A stretch of DNA of 64,000 bases from Flammula alnicola (GCA_015499995.1 JADNRV010000025.1:1-64000); one strand, 5' to 3'. Counted from the first letter of the stretch, positions 24,061 through 37,257 are shown. Made by a program: numbers and translations. Notes: generated by a model not told the origin, from the sequence alone.

Positions 24061-25724
24061 ATGGCCTCATTGGCGCGCGCTAGATTGGCGAGGAGATTGG
24101 TAGGTTCTCTAACGCATTTCGGCTATCTGCTTCCGCGGATTTCGCCCTATTTCATCAGACGGAGTCCCAGAAATCCGTACAAAAACACGAGCTAATACCT
24201 TTTCTCTCTTCCAGCCATCAAGTCTCCGAGTCCATGCTCGTAGCGTTCAGACGTCGGCGGACACGACCCAGCTGCACGACAAGCCCGCGGACCCCTCGCA
24301 GCCCATCACCGTCAAGCTCCATGAAGACTCGTTCCACTCGTATCTCTGCGATGCGCCAGGACTCGAGGTGCAGATCACGAAGGATGAGCTCTTGACTATG
24401 TACAAGCAAATGCAGACCGTCCGTCGCATGGAGATGGCCGCCGACGCTCTCTACAAGGCCAAACTCATCCGCGGTTTCTGCCATCTGGCAATCGGGCAGG
24501 TTTGTATCCACATATTCAACCTCAATGAAACCATCATTCTGACGCCCGTTTCTTGCCCTCTTTCCTGAATCCTTCCGTCTGCAGGAAGCTGTTTCAGTCG
24601 GTCTTGAGCATGGCATCGCCAAGAACGACCGCGTCATCACCGCCTACCGTTGCCACCCCTACGCCGTTATGCGCGGCGGAAGCATCAAAGGTGTCATCGG
24701 CGAGCTTCTCGGACGCCAGATCGGCATGTCCCACGGAAAAGGTGGATCTATGCACATCTTCACCCCGACCTTCTTTGGCGGCAACGGCATCGTCGGCGCC
24801 CAAGTCCCCATCGGCGCAGGCGTCAGCTTCGCACAGAAATATATGGGCGAGAAGACGTGCACGTTTGCGCTGTACGGAGATGGTGCGAGCAACCAAGGAC
24901 AAGTCTTCGAGGCATTTAACATGGTATGTCGATATTCCTTCGTGGGCCTGATACCTGGTATTGACGTATCGGTATATTAGGCCAAGCTGTGGAACCTTCC
25001 GACCGTTTTCGTCTGCGAGAATAACAAGTACGGTATGGGCACGTCCTCCGCCCGCAGCTCTTCCAACACCGAGTACTTCACACGCGGAGACAAGATTCCC
25101 GGTCTTCAAGTCTGTATCAAGCTCATGTTCGTTATCCGGAACCTCCTACTGACGGCTTTCTTACAGGTCAACGGAATGGATATCATCGCGACCAAACGCG
25201 CAGCCGAGTTCGCTAGGAAGTGGGCCGTCGACGAGGAGAAGGGCCCGCTCCTCCTCGAGTTCGTCACTTACCGCTACGGAGGCCACTCGTACGTCGTCCT
25301 TTCCTATCCACGCACGTGACGACATCTTACTAACCGTGTGTGGCCGTGCCTCTAGGATGTCGGACCCCGGCACGACCTACCGCACGCGCGAAGAAGTGCA
25401 GCGCATGCGCAGTACGCAGGACCCGATCCGGGGGCTGCAAAAGTACATCGAGGAATGGGGCATCGCGACGGAGCAGGAGCTGAAGCAGTACGACAAGGAG
25501 GCGAAGAGCGAGGTCGATGCGGCTGTGGAGGAGGCCAAGGCGAGCCCTGAGCCGCGCGACGAGGATTTGTGGACGGATATTTATTATAAGGGCACGGCGC
25601 CACCCGTGATGAGGGGGAGGGAGAGGGAGGAGGTAAGTGGTCTTTTCTTTTCAGTTTGTAGGATTTTGGAGCAGTACTGATTTTTTTTTTGTTTGCTTCG
25701 GTTTTTTAGGTCCACCGTTATTAG
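24061..25724 (+). CDS. PDA1: Pyruvate dehydrogenase E1 component, alpha subunit (mitochondrial)
   Basis: This thiamine-diphosphate enzyme decarboxylates pyruvate in the mitochondrial PDH complex together with E1 beta. The first exon [13 protein letters not shown] and the second ([17 protein letters not shown]) form a basic, Ser/Arg-rich import signal. Then come [65 protein letters not shown], and the ThDP motif from [19 protein letters not shown] to [16 protein letters not shown]. The phosphorylation loop reads [20 protein letters not shown], with the site-1 serine conserved and the site-2 position a threonine. The C terminus ends REREEVHRY, with TAG at 25722-25724 in a 5-codon last exon. About six introns, all consensus. 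Full length, no lesion. Confidence 0.95.
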
Positions 25725-26164
25725 ATTGGCAGTTGATGATGCCTAGATATCCATTTCTTAGCGTCTCGCGCGTCTAATAGTTATTATCTGCATAGATTTT
25801 TTCTCGTTCTCGCCTTCGTCTTGAGGCCTTTTTAATGACACGGTTTATGACATGGAATCTGCACTTCTTAGTGAGTGATTCACAGAAGCTCACGCTGACG
25901 AAGAGATCTCAAGTTTTTGCGAGATTGGACTCGACATGTGTACATGGTAAAGCCCAATCGTGCGCATAAGTGCTAAGTGTTAAACGTTTAAACAATTGCC
26001 AGCTGGCGGATTTTTACCGTATGCCCAGTTCTAAGAAGAATTTCGAATTGGGGTCTGTGATCATCACGTGCCTTGGGCGCCCCGGCGTTTTCCGGAATGA
26101 CTGTGACGCACAAAATTCCCTCTACCCACCTCTACAAACACCTGTATTCTGTACTTTTCTAGCA
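25725..26164. other. 3' region of PDA1
   Basis: About 440 bp with no gene recognised; it presumably contains the PDA1 3' UTR. It ends at the foldback element. Confidence 0.4.
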
Positions 26165-26430
26165 TTACAGCTAATTAATTATCGATAGACCCACTTCGCA
26201 AAAAAAAAGCTCAGCGCCTTTATTTAATGTACAAATAAAACTAACCTGATTTGGCACAGTGCCGGAGATGCCGTTCGAAGCCGGAAAGATGAGAGCCGTT
26301 TGTTGAGCCCTCTCTGCGTAGGCGGTCAAACCAAATCAGGTTAGTTTTATTTGTGCACACTCCACAACTAAACAAAGACGCTGAGCGCTTTATTTGCGAA
26401 GTGGGTCTATCGATAATTAATTAGCTGTAA
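26165..26430. mobile_element. 266-bp foldback (MITE-like) element
   Basis: The left arm (26165-26254) and right arm (26331-26430) are inverted repeats around a 76-bp loop. The outer 37 bp, beginning TTACAGCTAATTAATTATCG, are perfectly complementary, and the inner ACAAATAAAACTAACCTG block is also perfect. The right arm has about 10 extra bases. If the duplicated target is TA, the terminal repeat starts CAGCTAATT, which would fit a Tc1/mariner- or pogo-type non-autonomous element. There is no coding capacity. The element sits between PDA1 and a DUF6534 gene. Confidence 0.8.
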
Positions 26431-27999
26431 CACCTCTCAACCCCTGGCAGTGTGTCAACAGTTCAAACGTTCAAACTTCAAGATCAAGCTTCCGTCCTCC
26501 GCTTCTCCACTTATATTTTTTGGTCTCTTCAGCTTGTCTTCAGCCATTGACATCGCCTGTGCGCTTCCATTGCTGACAGCCGGTAGGTATATGCGCAGAG
26601 CGAAGGTTTTTTCCCCTCTTCCGAACGCCATGACGTTTCTCTCCCTCTCTCGTCGAATTATTTTATTCCTTCGTTTCTTGCAGGGCAATTTGCACCAGTG
26701 GTGTTGAAGTAAGCTGTCGGCTCAGACTCGGCTGACTACATGGAACCGATAAATGCTTCAATATTCAGTTCTGACGTACTTTGTGATCAACTTTATGGCA
26801 GCGGCTCCCGACATCTTGACGGCACCCGTCGAACACTGAACGTTTGTTATTGGAAGGAATGACAGTCCTTTACAGACTACATATGTCGGTGGATTTCAAA
26901 GTAGTATGTGTTGCTTTGTTCCTCTCTAACGTAAGTACATGTACAATGATGTCCTGATTTTAGATTTCAATGCGCACTAAACCTTCACCCGCCCTCGGAA
27001 AGACTCCGACAACGCCGTCGGCACGATTACATGAATGTCGAAGTCGGTTTCGGGACTTATGTATAGCGTGGAGAAATCATTTATCGCAAATTGGCAATGA
27101 CTTCGGTTACCGAATTCGCGCGGATTGCTGATTTGGACTGTGGACAGCAGGTGAATCAACAGTTTTCAATCGCCTTGCTTACAAGTCTCAGACATCTCAT
27201 GATGTGTATGACTCGCCATTCACGTTCAAGCTGGCGCCGATGGTGGCCTAACTCCAAGGCATATATATTGTTGGCAGATAGTTGTAGTTATATTCATACA
27301 AATTTGACATTTTGAATTGGCGCCAACGAGCGGGTAAATCCGATAAGCGACCGATAGATCTGTGAACGCGGAGGTTTATAACAGTGGCCGAACACAGAAT
27401 TGTGGTTGAGGTGGGGTCTAGATCTTCGTACGGCATGAACTAGAAAGTCAATCTAATTTTCGACCACGTATGAATATAATGATACAGCATCTCAAAGTAA
27501 GAGGATGCTTTTTCACACATGTGACATAGGCAATAAGTATCGGAAGCTATATGAAAACATACTTGGTGTAATCTATGAATGACATAGGCCCCATGCCGAG
27601 CAGTCCAATTCTCTACATAGACAGTGACAGTGGAAGTTGTATGTAGAACAGGGTTTGACGTTTCTGTGCACCCTGAGCTTCCCGTTGCGGGTCCTTTTGT
27701 TCGTATGGAACGGTGATTCCATCTTATGTTGACACCTCGGAGGACTGCGAACTGAATTTGATGCATGATGGGTTATTAATATAAATTTGGACGCGAAGTC
27801 ATCCGTTTACTTTCTTAGAGATGCTTCCAACACGCCTTTCCGTATTTTAGCAGGGTTTGCCCTTCCTCTGCCCTCTTTCCACCCCAAGTCCGTCCTCAGT
27901 TTCTCTCTACAGTATCGTCCTCTCCGGTGGCTTGACCAGAGCCGTGGGGCACTTATAAGCCTAGATCAACTTGGATCCGCCTCTTCAATACCTGAGACG
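26431..27999. other. Intergenic region
   Basis: About 1.6 kb, AT-rich, no supported gene. The AT-rich stretch ATTAATATAAATTTGG at 27775-27790 may be part of the next gene's promoter. Confidence 0.35.
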
Positions 28000-29973
28000 A
28001 TGTCTTCTGTCCGACCAACACTAGATAATACTTGGGGAGCTGCCCTCATTGGTTTAATAATCGCGTCAATGTACGTGTTTCCAGACCTTCTCTGGCACCC
28101 TATCCTAACCGCGGCTAAACTTTCAGGTTATACGGCGTGACGACGCTTCAAATGTACGTGCCGGCAGCGTTTAATTTCCAAGGAGTTGGTTGAGGTGACC
28201 TGCCATCCCAGTTATATCTACTTCGTCAACTATCCGAACGACACGAGGTGGCTAAAGAGTTTGGTACGCCAGGCTTTCCCTGCTCTTCGCAGCCTCATTC
28301 TGAAGTTTATAATTTATGACATAGGCTACGTCTGCGTGGTACGTCTAATCCTCATGGGAATTACGCAGTCAATTCTGACTCTGCCTTCGATGTAGGATCC
28401 TCGACACAATATCCCTCGGGCTTGTCTGTGATGCGATGTACGGTTACTGTACGTGAAACGGCTATGTTTGGGGCGTAGGACTAATGACGGCCTAAGTGGT
28501 GACAGATATCGCTAACCCCTTCAATCGTCTGAACGTGAACCGGTGAGAGAGAATCTCCTCGACTTTAGACGACCCATAACGAGACGACCATTACACGTTA
28601 GATCTCTAGATGTGCGTCGTACTTTTTCATTGTTCTACGCCACCTATTCTGACATGAATGGCCTGAAGGTCGATCCTGCAATCATGGTAAATTGTCTTGA
28701 CGTTATCAGAACTCGTTAAATGAAGCCTCAACTGAGCGTGGTGCATGGAATAGGGAATCCTAGCGTTTCTGACACATACGTAAGTTGACGCCAGTTTTCC
28801 AGAAGTCAAAATGCTGACCGCATTGCTCAGTTATCTCGGCATTCGGGTATGGAAGGGTAATTGGCCTTAATTTTTGGGGTCATTTATTTGCTTATCATCT
28901 TTCACTTTCGTCCAGTCTGCAATAGAAATAAAATCCTCGGAGCAGCATTGGGACTTCTATCTCTCACTTCCCTAGGTGTGACCTGACCAAATTCTCCTCG
29001 TGTTCTGTATACTCACGTCAACGGTTATATAAGCTCTCGCTCTTGGTGAGTACTAATTTTTGTTCTCTATTTGTGTCCCATTTTTTAATCAAACGACCAG
29101 CTGCATCGATAGTCTCGTGGGTCTCGCCCGTAGATCGCGAGCGTTTAAACTGACTGTCCCCCTTATAGGTTCCGCTTCAAAGTATGGACGGAAAAAGTAT
29201 CCCTGAAGGTGCGACCTCATTTTTACGATGTATATGTAAAATATTTCGATAAACACAACACTGTAGCCATTGGCACTTGCAGGGACTGTCATGGTTGTTT
29301 TCCTCGACACGCTGATTGCGACCATCCTATGTGTTTACCTCTTGAAACAAGGGGCCACCGGAAAAGAGTGCGATTCATATTCCTTGTATCAGTCTTTAAC
29401 AACTTGAAGCTGATAGTCTGCGTAATCTAGATTCCGTAGAGTCGTGCGCCGTGTTGTGATATTCGCCATAAACACGGGTTTGGCATCTAGCATCATGTCA
29501 ACTGTAAACATTGTCACGGTGAGTCCATATTAATCCCCCTTCGAGAAGTCCGTCCTAATTCCTTGCTAGTTTCTCGCATTCCCAAACACCATGGTCTTCC
29601 TAGGATCAAATTTTATCTTCACGAAAGGTCAGGAATACGAAGCGTTGGACTTGTCTCCGTGTAATAATATACTGCATCGACAGTCTACGCAAACTGCCTT
29701 CTTGCAAATCTCAACGTGAGGGAGTCCCTACGCGGAAAGGGACATATTGAGGAAGGTACTCTGTCATTAAACCTGTCAGCGCTTCAGGATCGCACGCTCA
29801 GTGCAATTGTCTATCGCGAACCCATGGTAAGCATGATCGCAGGATTCTACAATGTTAGCTTGGATTTACCCCCTCTGCACAATTTATCGTCATATTTCTA
29901 GAATTCTCATTCCTCCGCAAATTCGACATTGAGTCCCGATAACAGCAAAGATGAATTGTTCGCTCCTGTATAA
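28000..29973 (+). CDS. DUF6534-family multi-pass membrane protein
   Basis: The ATG at 28000 starts MSSVRPTLDNTWGAALIG, then LIIASMLYGVTTLQ and YIYFVNYPNDTRWLK. After several tiny exons come ILDTISLGLVCDAMYGY, LGIRVWK, NKILGAALGLLSLTSL, MVVFLDTLIATILCVYLL and the diagnostic C-terminal block FAINTGLASSIMSTVNIV, FLAFPNTMVFLGSNFIF, VYANCLLANLNVRESLRG. About seven hydrophobic helices are expected. The last exon encodes a short hydrophilic tail ending KDELFAPV, with TAA at 29971-29973. This is a large, mushroom-specific family of unknown function. Roughly a dozen introns, some close to 48 bp, all joinable in frame, so I see no evidence of decay despite the fragmented look. Confidence 0.75.
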
Positions 29974-31302
29974 CGGCATTTGTTCCGTAAGACACTGACA
30001 ATCAGTGGGAGCATCGGATGGATAGTATTCAGCCGAGTTTCCCACTCTGCGACGGGCGGAAGTGCGAACGCATTGCTATGATGCATCTCTCTGGGCCAGC
30101 TATTTATCCTTGCCGCTCAGCAGCGCATCGTAGGAGATAAGAAGAGAATATGTATAAGGACGGTAGGGCTGGTGTCTGGGATCGGGCGGTCATTTCGTTT
30201 TTCTCTGGCAGTCTTTGGCGCAGCATTTTTGGGCATATTATTATTCTTCCCTGTTAATATATTATTCTACACGGTCCCACCGTGGCCTCCAACATGATCT
30301 CACTTTTATACCAGTACATTCTCGCTCATTTGAGCATCCCTCAACTTATGTAGGAACAGGACCATGGATCTGTGATTTCCATTGTCCTACGAGCCACAGC
30401 CCCATGCGCCAATTCAGGAGCAAAGCACGGAGAAATCGAAAAGTTCACCGAACTTACGATAGACTATTCTATACGATACTTGATAGAACAAGCTGTAGCG
30501 AGAACCAGACGGAGATTAACGGCCAAACAATAATTGCTTGGTTAGCTAGCAAGTACAATTTTTTTAACATCATCGGAGCGAACACAGGACAACCAGCCTC
30601 GAAAAATGGACGGACGACTACATTGCTGGCGAATATAACAAACAGGAGGGCTTTGGTGGGCACTGGGCAGTGTAAGAGCGAGAGCAGGTCGAACTCTATT
30701 GTCAACAGAAACAACGCAAATGAATATCTTGTTTCTTAGCGTAAGGAATTAATGTCACCGACTGATGTTCTATATCGATAGTCTTCATCCGAAGAACAAA
30801 TAAATTCCCGACATTTCTGCATAGACTCAGTACCCGCATCACACATGCAAAGCCACAAACCTTTCCGACGCTGGGGTGGGGGGGTTGTATAAACGGTATG
30901 GAATTAGAGAGAAACGACCGACCGTCACAGTACACATGCACGTCAAGGCAAAAGGGAAAGGAGGATACACGAACCTAAGTACGTTGTTGTTCGAAAAGGC
31001 AGAACGCAGGAAGAAGAGAGAAAAAATGAACATAATGGACGATAAGCGGCCTACCAATCATCAAGTATTCGCTGGGATCAACCTGTTTTTCCTGGTCATT
31101 GGCACAACATATATCTCAAAAAGAAGGGACGACAATAAGCAATGGAAACGAGGAAGGGGGGTTTTGATGATGGGACGGACTGATAAGCCTCCGATTATAG
31201 GTCTTCATCGACCAATCGATTCGTGGGTGCCTTCCTTCCTAACGATGGCAAAATGTAAGTGATATTGACAATGCCGCGTACGTAGCAAAAGACCTACATC
31301 GT
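29974..31302. other. Intergenic region
   Basis: About 1.3 kb between a plus- and a minus-strand gene (converging). A 174-codon plus-strand open stretch (30215-30739) has no motif and an atypical composition, so it is not called a gene. Confidence 0.35.
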
Positions 31303-32762
31303 TTACAGGAAATCTTCGGCCCGTGCACGTTTCTTACCACGTGACTCTTCCGCGTGAGCCAGAGAGGGTTCGCTCAATTTTGCGAGGAAGTACTTGGGAT
31401 GGATCGCGCGATGCTCGTCCTGCGGATCAAGAAGCTCGTTAGATAAATGAATATGAGAGACAAGACGCAACATACAGGGGAGAAATTAGGATCTTTGAAC
31501 TTGAGGTCCGTAGGCTTCTTGAACTCGGGATTCGTCTGCGATACAGCTTGCTTAGGAAGAGTTAACACAGGCTGCCGCACACGTTCTTCTGCACGAGGTG
31601 GCTCTAAATGTCCTTGTGCAGGTGGGTGGGCTTGTGCTAGCGATGGTTGAGAAGGGCCTGGAGCATTTTGTGGGGTTTGGGGAAGAGGTTGAGCAGGAGA
31701 CGCTAAACTGTGTTGCATTTGGGCAGGCACGAACTGTGGCGGTGGAGGAGGTGAGAAGGGAGTAGGGCCTGGCGGGGCCATCCCTGGTGGCATGAAAGGA
31801 GGGGGTGGGAAGGGCGGACGCCCAAGAGGACCTGGGGGGAAGGGCGGAGCACCAGGTGGAAATCCTGGCATCGGAAAGCCAGGAGGTGGGCTGCGATTTG
31901 GAAAACTGTGAGTTTGCACGTAATAGAATGATAAAAAATGACAACCGACCCGGGTGGAAAGCCTGCCATGAATGGTGGGAATGGAGGCGGTCCGCCAGGG
32001 AAAGCGCCGGGTGGAGGCATTCCTGGCGGGAACATGCCAGGTGGAGGAGCAGGGGACATTGCACCGCTCACAGGAGGTGGCATCGGAGGTGGTGGCGTAG
32101 CATATGCCTGCGGCGCGCCATAGACCGCTCCTGAACTCGACTCCGTTGCTGTTGAGGTTTCTGGTGCAGAGAGACCCATCAGAGCCTTGTGCTCTGCGAG
32201 TTGACGACGAAGCTCTTCCTCCGAGAGCGCTCGGTTTTCCACCTTGGCTCTCTTTGGGGGTGGCTGCGAGATAGAGCCTGCTGATAAGCCGAGTTCAATC
32301 TCCTTACGACGCTTGTAATCAGCGACATCCGGCGCTGGAATTCCTTCCATTCCAAAAATTTCCACTTCGTACCCATCACGGCCTGGCAAAGCATTTTCGA
32401 TCCGAGGGAGACTTGGGAGGAAGATGAATGTTAATAAGATTATGACCGTAATGATATTGAAGACGTACTTTTCTGGCTCAAGTTTATGCACTTGTTGGAT
32501 ATGAACAGCCAGTCCTCCTGCGGTATTGAGTCTTCTGGGGCACATATTACACTTGAAGTGTTTAGCCTTTTGATGCTGCATTAAAACTGTAGACAGACTC
32601 AGTGAAAATACATTCGATGAGTTTCTGAGTCAGACGCACCTTTCTCATCCTCAAACTCGCGCTCACAGTACCAGCACCATGGTCGGATGATCTGAAAGAG
32701 TTCAGGACGACAAAATAGAGAGATTGTGAGATACTCACCTGCTTATTCTTCTTTTTCGCCAT
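31303..32762 (-). CDS. BuGZ/ZNF207-type C2H2 zinc-finger protein
   Basis: The ATG at 32762-32760 starts MAKKKNKQ, spliced to IIRPWCWYCEREFEDEK and VLMQHQKAKHFKCNMCPRRL, then TAGGLAVHIQQVHKLEPEK: two C2H2 fingers in the spacing of BuGZ/ZNF207, a BUB3-binding spindle and splicing protein. Next are PGRDGYEVEIFGMEGIPAPD and ELRRQLAEHKALMG. A long Pro/Gly/Met-rich low-complexity region follows (about 31640-32130), of the kind that drives phase separation in BuGZ. The last exon, DEHRAIHPKYFLAKLSE, may be the GLEBS-like BUB3-binding motif (inference), and the tail RGKKRARAEDFL looks like a nuclear signal. Stop at 31305-31303. Four or five introns. Antisense open stretches here are shadows of the proline-rich part. 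Confidence 0.85.
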
Positions 32763-33347
32763 GTGTTATGAGATACAAAGGGGACGTTGGTGGACGTTGG
32801 CGGTGAAAATGCGTAGGAGACACAAATGTGTGGGAAATTGCTGAGCGGAGTTTGTAAGTTCTATCTTTTCCCGGCCTTTCCGGCAACAGCTGTCCTGGCC
32901 TTGCTCCGCAACTCCCACCAAGTAATTGAAAGCTTAAAATAACGCGGTACGTTTCTGCGCTTATAAAATATACAGCTGAATAGATTTCACTCCATACCGC
33001 GAGGCACCATTCTAGTATTCCATCCACAGTGAACTAATCAAGCACCCGCGCGTTAAGAATACTTACACTCAGGTCAGCAGCCGATGGAACGGATTCGGAC
33101 CGATAACCATCTCGACGGGTCCACATTCCTTTTGACAATCTCCCTCCTCGCACAGTGCTGGCTAGTGCTGGCCGCAGTTTGCACAGGGTAAATGACCTCG
33201 TGTTCGCCGCGTGCTTTCTGGATGACACACATATACCCTTCCTGGCCAAAAAATGACTCATCCCATCGGGTGGCTGTGACTCGATCCCATCCATAAAAGT
33301 CGCCCGCCAATATTGACATCCAAAAGCGCTCTAAGAGATCTATTCGC
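32763..33347. promoter_or_regulatory. Divergent intergenic region between the zinc-finger gene and ABC transporter 1
   Basis: 585 bp between two divergent start codons; both promoters must lie here. A weak TATA-like ATAAAAG occurs about 55 bp before the ABC start. No other signal recognised. Confidence 0.4.
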
Positions 33348-35944
33348 ATGGCTTTAACAGAAGATGAAAAGAAGTTGGTCAACAATCCCCACATTACCAT
33401 CCAAGAGCTTCAGCTGGGTATCTGGACCCTTAAGCTCGACGCGACCTCATTCCATCTGCGAAAGCATTGGGCCGATGTCAAGTCAGCGGTTCCGCTCGTC
33501 TGGCGGCTTACGATAGACATACTCGGCATTGCGCCGTTCCATTTCACAGCCTACATCCTCTGTCAAATATTAAAGGGTATCGAGGATTCGTTGCTTTTGC
33601 AGCTGTCGAATAAACTTTTGAGAATAGTAAGTCAACTACATCTTTGAACGAAATCATAAGCGATAATGACTATACTAGGTTGAGGCTGGGGTCGCTGAAG
33701 GCAAACCTGACGGCTATGCAATTATTTTGGCGATATTGACTCGTCTCTTATCCACCCTTGTGTTCGCTTGGTTTGACTGGTATGGGTACGTCACTCCCGA
33801 ATTAAACTCAAGCCAAGCATCAGTGCTGAGTGCGTCATGCGCAGAGATAAAATCCTCGATATTCTGCGCAGTCGAGTCACCCATCACTTTGAATTATTGC
33901 TCATGAAAGGTGCGCTCGGATTGACGAAATATTCCTGATTGTGCATTTAACAATTTATATTTGTCTAGCCAAACTCCGTGTTGACCTTCCTACGTCGCAA
34001 GGTATTGAGTACCTTGGAGATTAAAGAGCTTAACCGCTGAGTGACTATGTTTGTAGAGACTGGTAGCAAGCAGGAAGGCAGCGCACGACAGGCATGGGAG
34101 GCGTTGGAGCTAATCGTAACATTCCTCACAAATGTCCTGAGGGCTGTTAGTCAACTTGCCTTCATTGCCCATCTTTCTCGGTCTATGACAGGAGGGCCAC
34201 TGTTTGTCTTAATTTGTTTAAGTCACCCTCTGTTCTCGACGTACTTCACTCGTGCTCTCTGGGACAAAGGTACCAATTGAAAAGATTCGTATATGATCTT
34301 ACTGATTTCCCCTGTGCATTTTAGTTTGTTTTGGATACGTCAGCAATCCTCATTACCGACGAATGAAAGCTTTGGAGAAGCTCGCAAACGGGAGCTTTAG
34401 ACAGGATATCATCAGCGGGGGACTAGCAGAATGGATCACCGACCGTAAGTAGTTGATTGTGACCCATTGTCTTCTCCGCTCATGAATCAATTTTGCAGAA
34501 TACGAACAATCTCATCAAAGCATTGGAGAACTCTCCATCAGCCCCCCATATCATCAGTACGGGCATCGCGACTCGCCTTTGAACAGCATGTTTTTGCAAT
34601 TTCTGGAGTTCATGCCTACAGTAAGTACATCTGCTACTATCGACGTGACCCCCCGCCTGACAACAACGACGCCTAGATCTTTTGCGCTCTTAATGCGATT
34701 GTTCATCCAGACAAATTTTCCGTGGCGTCTATTGCTATCCTTCAACAATCATCTACAACACTGCGTTACTCTCTTAGGTCAGCGCTGCACACCACACAAC
34801 TGTTCCGTAGCAGCGTGGCTGCAGTGAAGACGGTCTATGCATCAGCTGAGGTCATAAATTCAATGAACGTTGGAGAAGTGCCATACCCGCGTAACGACAA
34901 GGAAAAGGCTTTACAAGGAATGTCGTTCCACCTGAAGTACGCATAAAATTCATGATCTAAAAAAATGTTAATGAAGACGTCTTCCAAAACTAGCAATATA
35001 TCCTTCTCCTATCCAGGAAGTCAAAAAACGACAACGGCTCTGAAGGACATCTCGCTGGACATCAAAGCCGGTCAACTTGTGGTCATCGTGGGCGCCAACG
35101 GAAGCGGCAAATCAACCCTCATCCGCATTCTCTCGCGGTTATACGATCCCACCTCCGGGGAGGTATTGATAGACGGATTAGCGTCTGCCGAGTACCGTGT
35201 AGAGGACCTTCACGAGGCTACTACTCTCCTCAGCCAGGACAGCAACATCTACCCGCTTTCCCTTGGAGAGAATATTGGTCTGGGGTATCCCGCGAAGGTA
35301 TGGGACGACGAACTGGTCACCACTGCCGCAAAAGAAGGAGGAGCATTGGAATTCATCGCGAAGCTCAAGGACGGAATGAAGACGGTACTGGATCCGATCA
35401 TCGATACTTTCCAGATCCACCTGTACAACAACAAAACGCACCCGCTTTACAATGATATGGAGAAGATACGGAAGACGATAGATATATCTGGTGGAGAGCG
35501 CCAGAGAGTCGTCGCGTAAGTCATTGCAATTGTACCTGCCCTGTGCTGCAAGAGTGCCTGACGAGGTTCTTTGACTCAGAGCGCGTTCCTTCATGAGGTT
35601 TAGGTCCGGAAAGGTCAAGTTCGTCGCGGTAGACGAGCCCAGCTCTGCGCTAGATGCCGAAGGAGAACTCAAGCTGTTCGAGAACTTGATAAAAGTCAGA
35701 GAGGGAAAGACTATGGTCTTTGTCACTCATCGATTCGGACATTTAACAAGATACGCAGATCAAATTATGTACGTTTCTTCATTCGTTCTAGGCTTCATTC
35801 CGCCCATTGTTTTGAATCTCTGCCAGATGCATGAAAGACGGAACTATTATGGAAACCGGGTCGCATGACGAGCTCATGGAGAAGAGGGGAGAATATGCTA
35901 AATTATATGAGATTCAAGCCAGTGCGTTTGCTCCGCCATCGTAG
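33348..35944 (+). CDS. ABC half-transporter, first of a tandem pair
   Basis: The ATG at 33348 starts [19 protein letters not shown]. The N-terminal half has several hydrophobic helices ([53 protein letters not shown]) forming an atypical transmembrane domain. The C-terminal ATPase has Walker [11 protein letters not shown]-loop LLSQDS, signature ISGGERQR, Walker [14 protein letters not shown] and H-loop VTHR. Between the helical subdomain and the signature there is extra sequence ([20 protein letters not shown]) not seen in standard exporters. One nucleotide-binding domain means a half-transporter that must dimerise. About nine introns; the end reads [11 protein letters not shown] with TAG at 35942-35944. 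Substrate unknown. Confidence 0.85.
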
Positions 35945-37208
35945 ACAGCATTTCTGTCATAGAACTACATATTCTCCGTACAAGTACATGCTGTATTGGT
36001 CAATCGATTGTCTTGGTCGGCTGGACATTTTTCTGAGGATAGGAACCGATCGTTTTTGTTATCCAGAACCTCCGCAGAAGCAAGGCTATGTTACTGTAAT
36101 CATTCCCAAGTATGACATGCACTGTCAAGATTGCTCACTTGTTGTACACGTGTTCCTTTTGTTGAATTTCATAGGATGCGCAGCTCTGTGCTCCATTGTG
36201 CTCACCCTCGCCCGTACCCTGCGCCTTCCAGCGATAAAATATCAATATATCATCATGGTACTTGATAATGCTTTGTCATTCGCGAGATGGATCCGTTGGC
36301 GCCGGCGTTAGTTAGATAAGATATCATTGTTTTCACCCGTTCCCCGATTTCACTTGATTTACTTCTACGGCCGCCATGTACGCGACTCCGAGAGCTATGC
36401 AAGATCGGCAAATTAATTTTAACGTGAACATTATGATTTATCCCACAACGGTTATCATGGCCGAACACCCTCCTGATTACTCGTGATACATGGGCGCCTG
36501 CGTTCGTCAATGCTCAAATTTAAAAGTAGTTCTCGAATTTCTTGATCGATCATCAGATCTCACGGAACATTATGCAAAAGTCAAGCAAACTCATCCAGAG
36601 CTCGACATGCGTAGCTGATGGCTTGATGCATAAGTCAAGCTCCGGTCACACAATAGTCAAATGCAACAATTTGTACTGAAGCAAGACTAAAGTGAGACTC
36701 GTTTACTGCAAAAGCTTAGCGTTTGACATTTGTTCGATTTTTGTACAACTTGAATTTCCTTTTTTACTGAGTGTCACATGACAGTGATAAGTTTTCTCTC
36801 TCCGACGAGTCCGAGTCCGAGTCCGACTCTTGTCTCCGCGTCTGTCTGAGCTTGGCTAAGGCATCTCCATGCGCAGAATGTGTTCGCAGTAACAACGCAG
36901 TTACGCGTCGCGTGCCCTTTACCGGCCTGCTTGCGCTCTATACCAGCACAGCATTTAAGCTGTCCTTGGGCCTACCTTACCGGGAAAATGACTCATGTCT
37001 GTACCCTTCTTTACCCTGTGCAGGAATGGTCATGCAGTTTCGATCGTCATCGATAACGGACAAATAACGGACTTTGGGAAGAGCCTGATGGTGATCAACA
37101 TTTAGATGTCTTCTCATGACTAGGCATCGACAGATCGTCGCGTGTTTGGGTGCAGGTTCTATTTTGTTCGGCGCCTAGAAGTAGTGAGGTGGCTGTGATT
37201 TCCAAAAC
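35945..37208. other. Spacer between the tandem ABC genes
   Basis: About 1.3 kb with no gene. A short run of GTCCGA-type hexamers lies near 36806-36828. No remnant of a third ABC copy was seen. Confidence 0.4.
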
Positions 37209-37216
37209 TATATAAG
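37209..37216 (+). promoter_or_regulatory. TATA box of ABC transporter 2
   Basis: TATATAAG sits 42 bp before the ATG at 37258 and is followed by a CT-rich stretch, a good fungal core promoter. The distance implies a very short 5' leader. Confidence 0.55.
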
Positions 37217-37257
37217 TTTTTCTCTCTCTGATCTCGCGCTTACTATCCTTGCGAACT

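Noticed and set aside
26250..26330. tRNA-like A-box and B-box words in the loop of the foldback element
   Set aside because: The boxes (TGGCACAGTG and GTTCGAAGCC) are only about 20 nt apart and no cloverleaf can be drawn.
28950..29170. In-frame stops in the DUF6534 gene suggesting decay
   Set aside because: They fall inside short introns; splicing at GTCTCG...TATAG and neighbours restores one frame.
30215..30739. 174-codon open stretch as a possible gene
   Set aside because: No motif, odd composition and no splice support; treated as chance.
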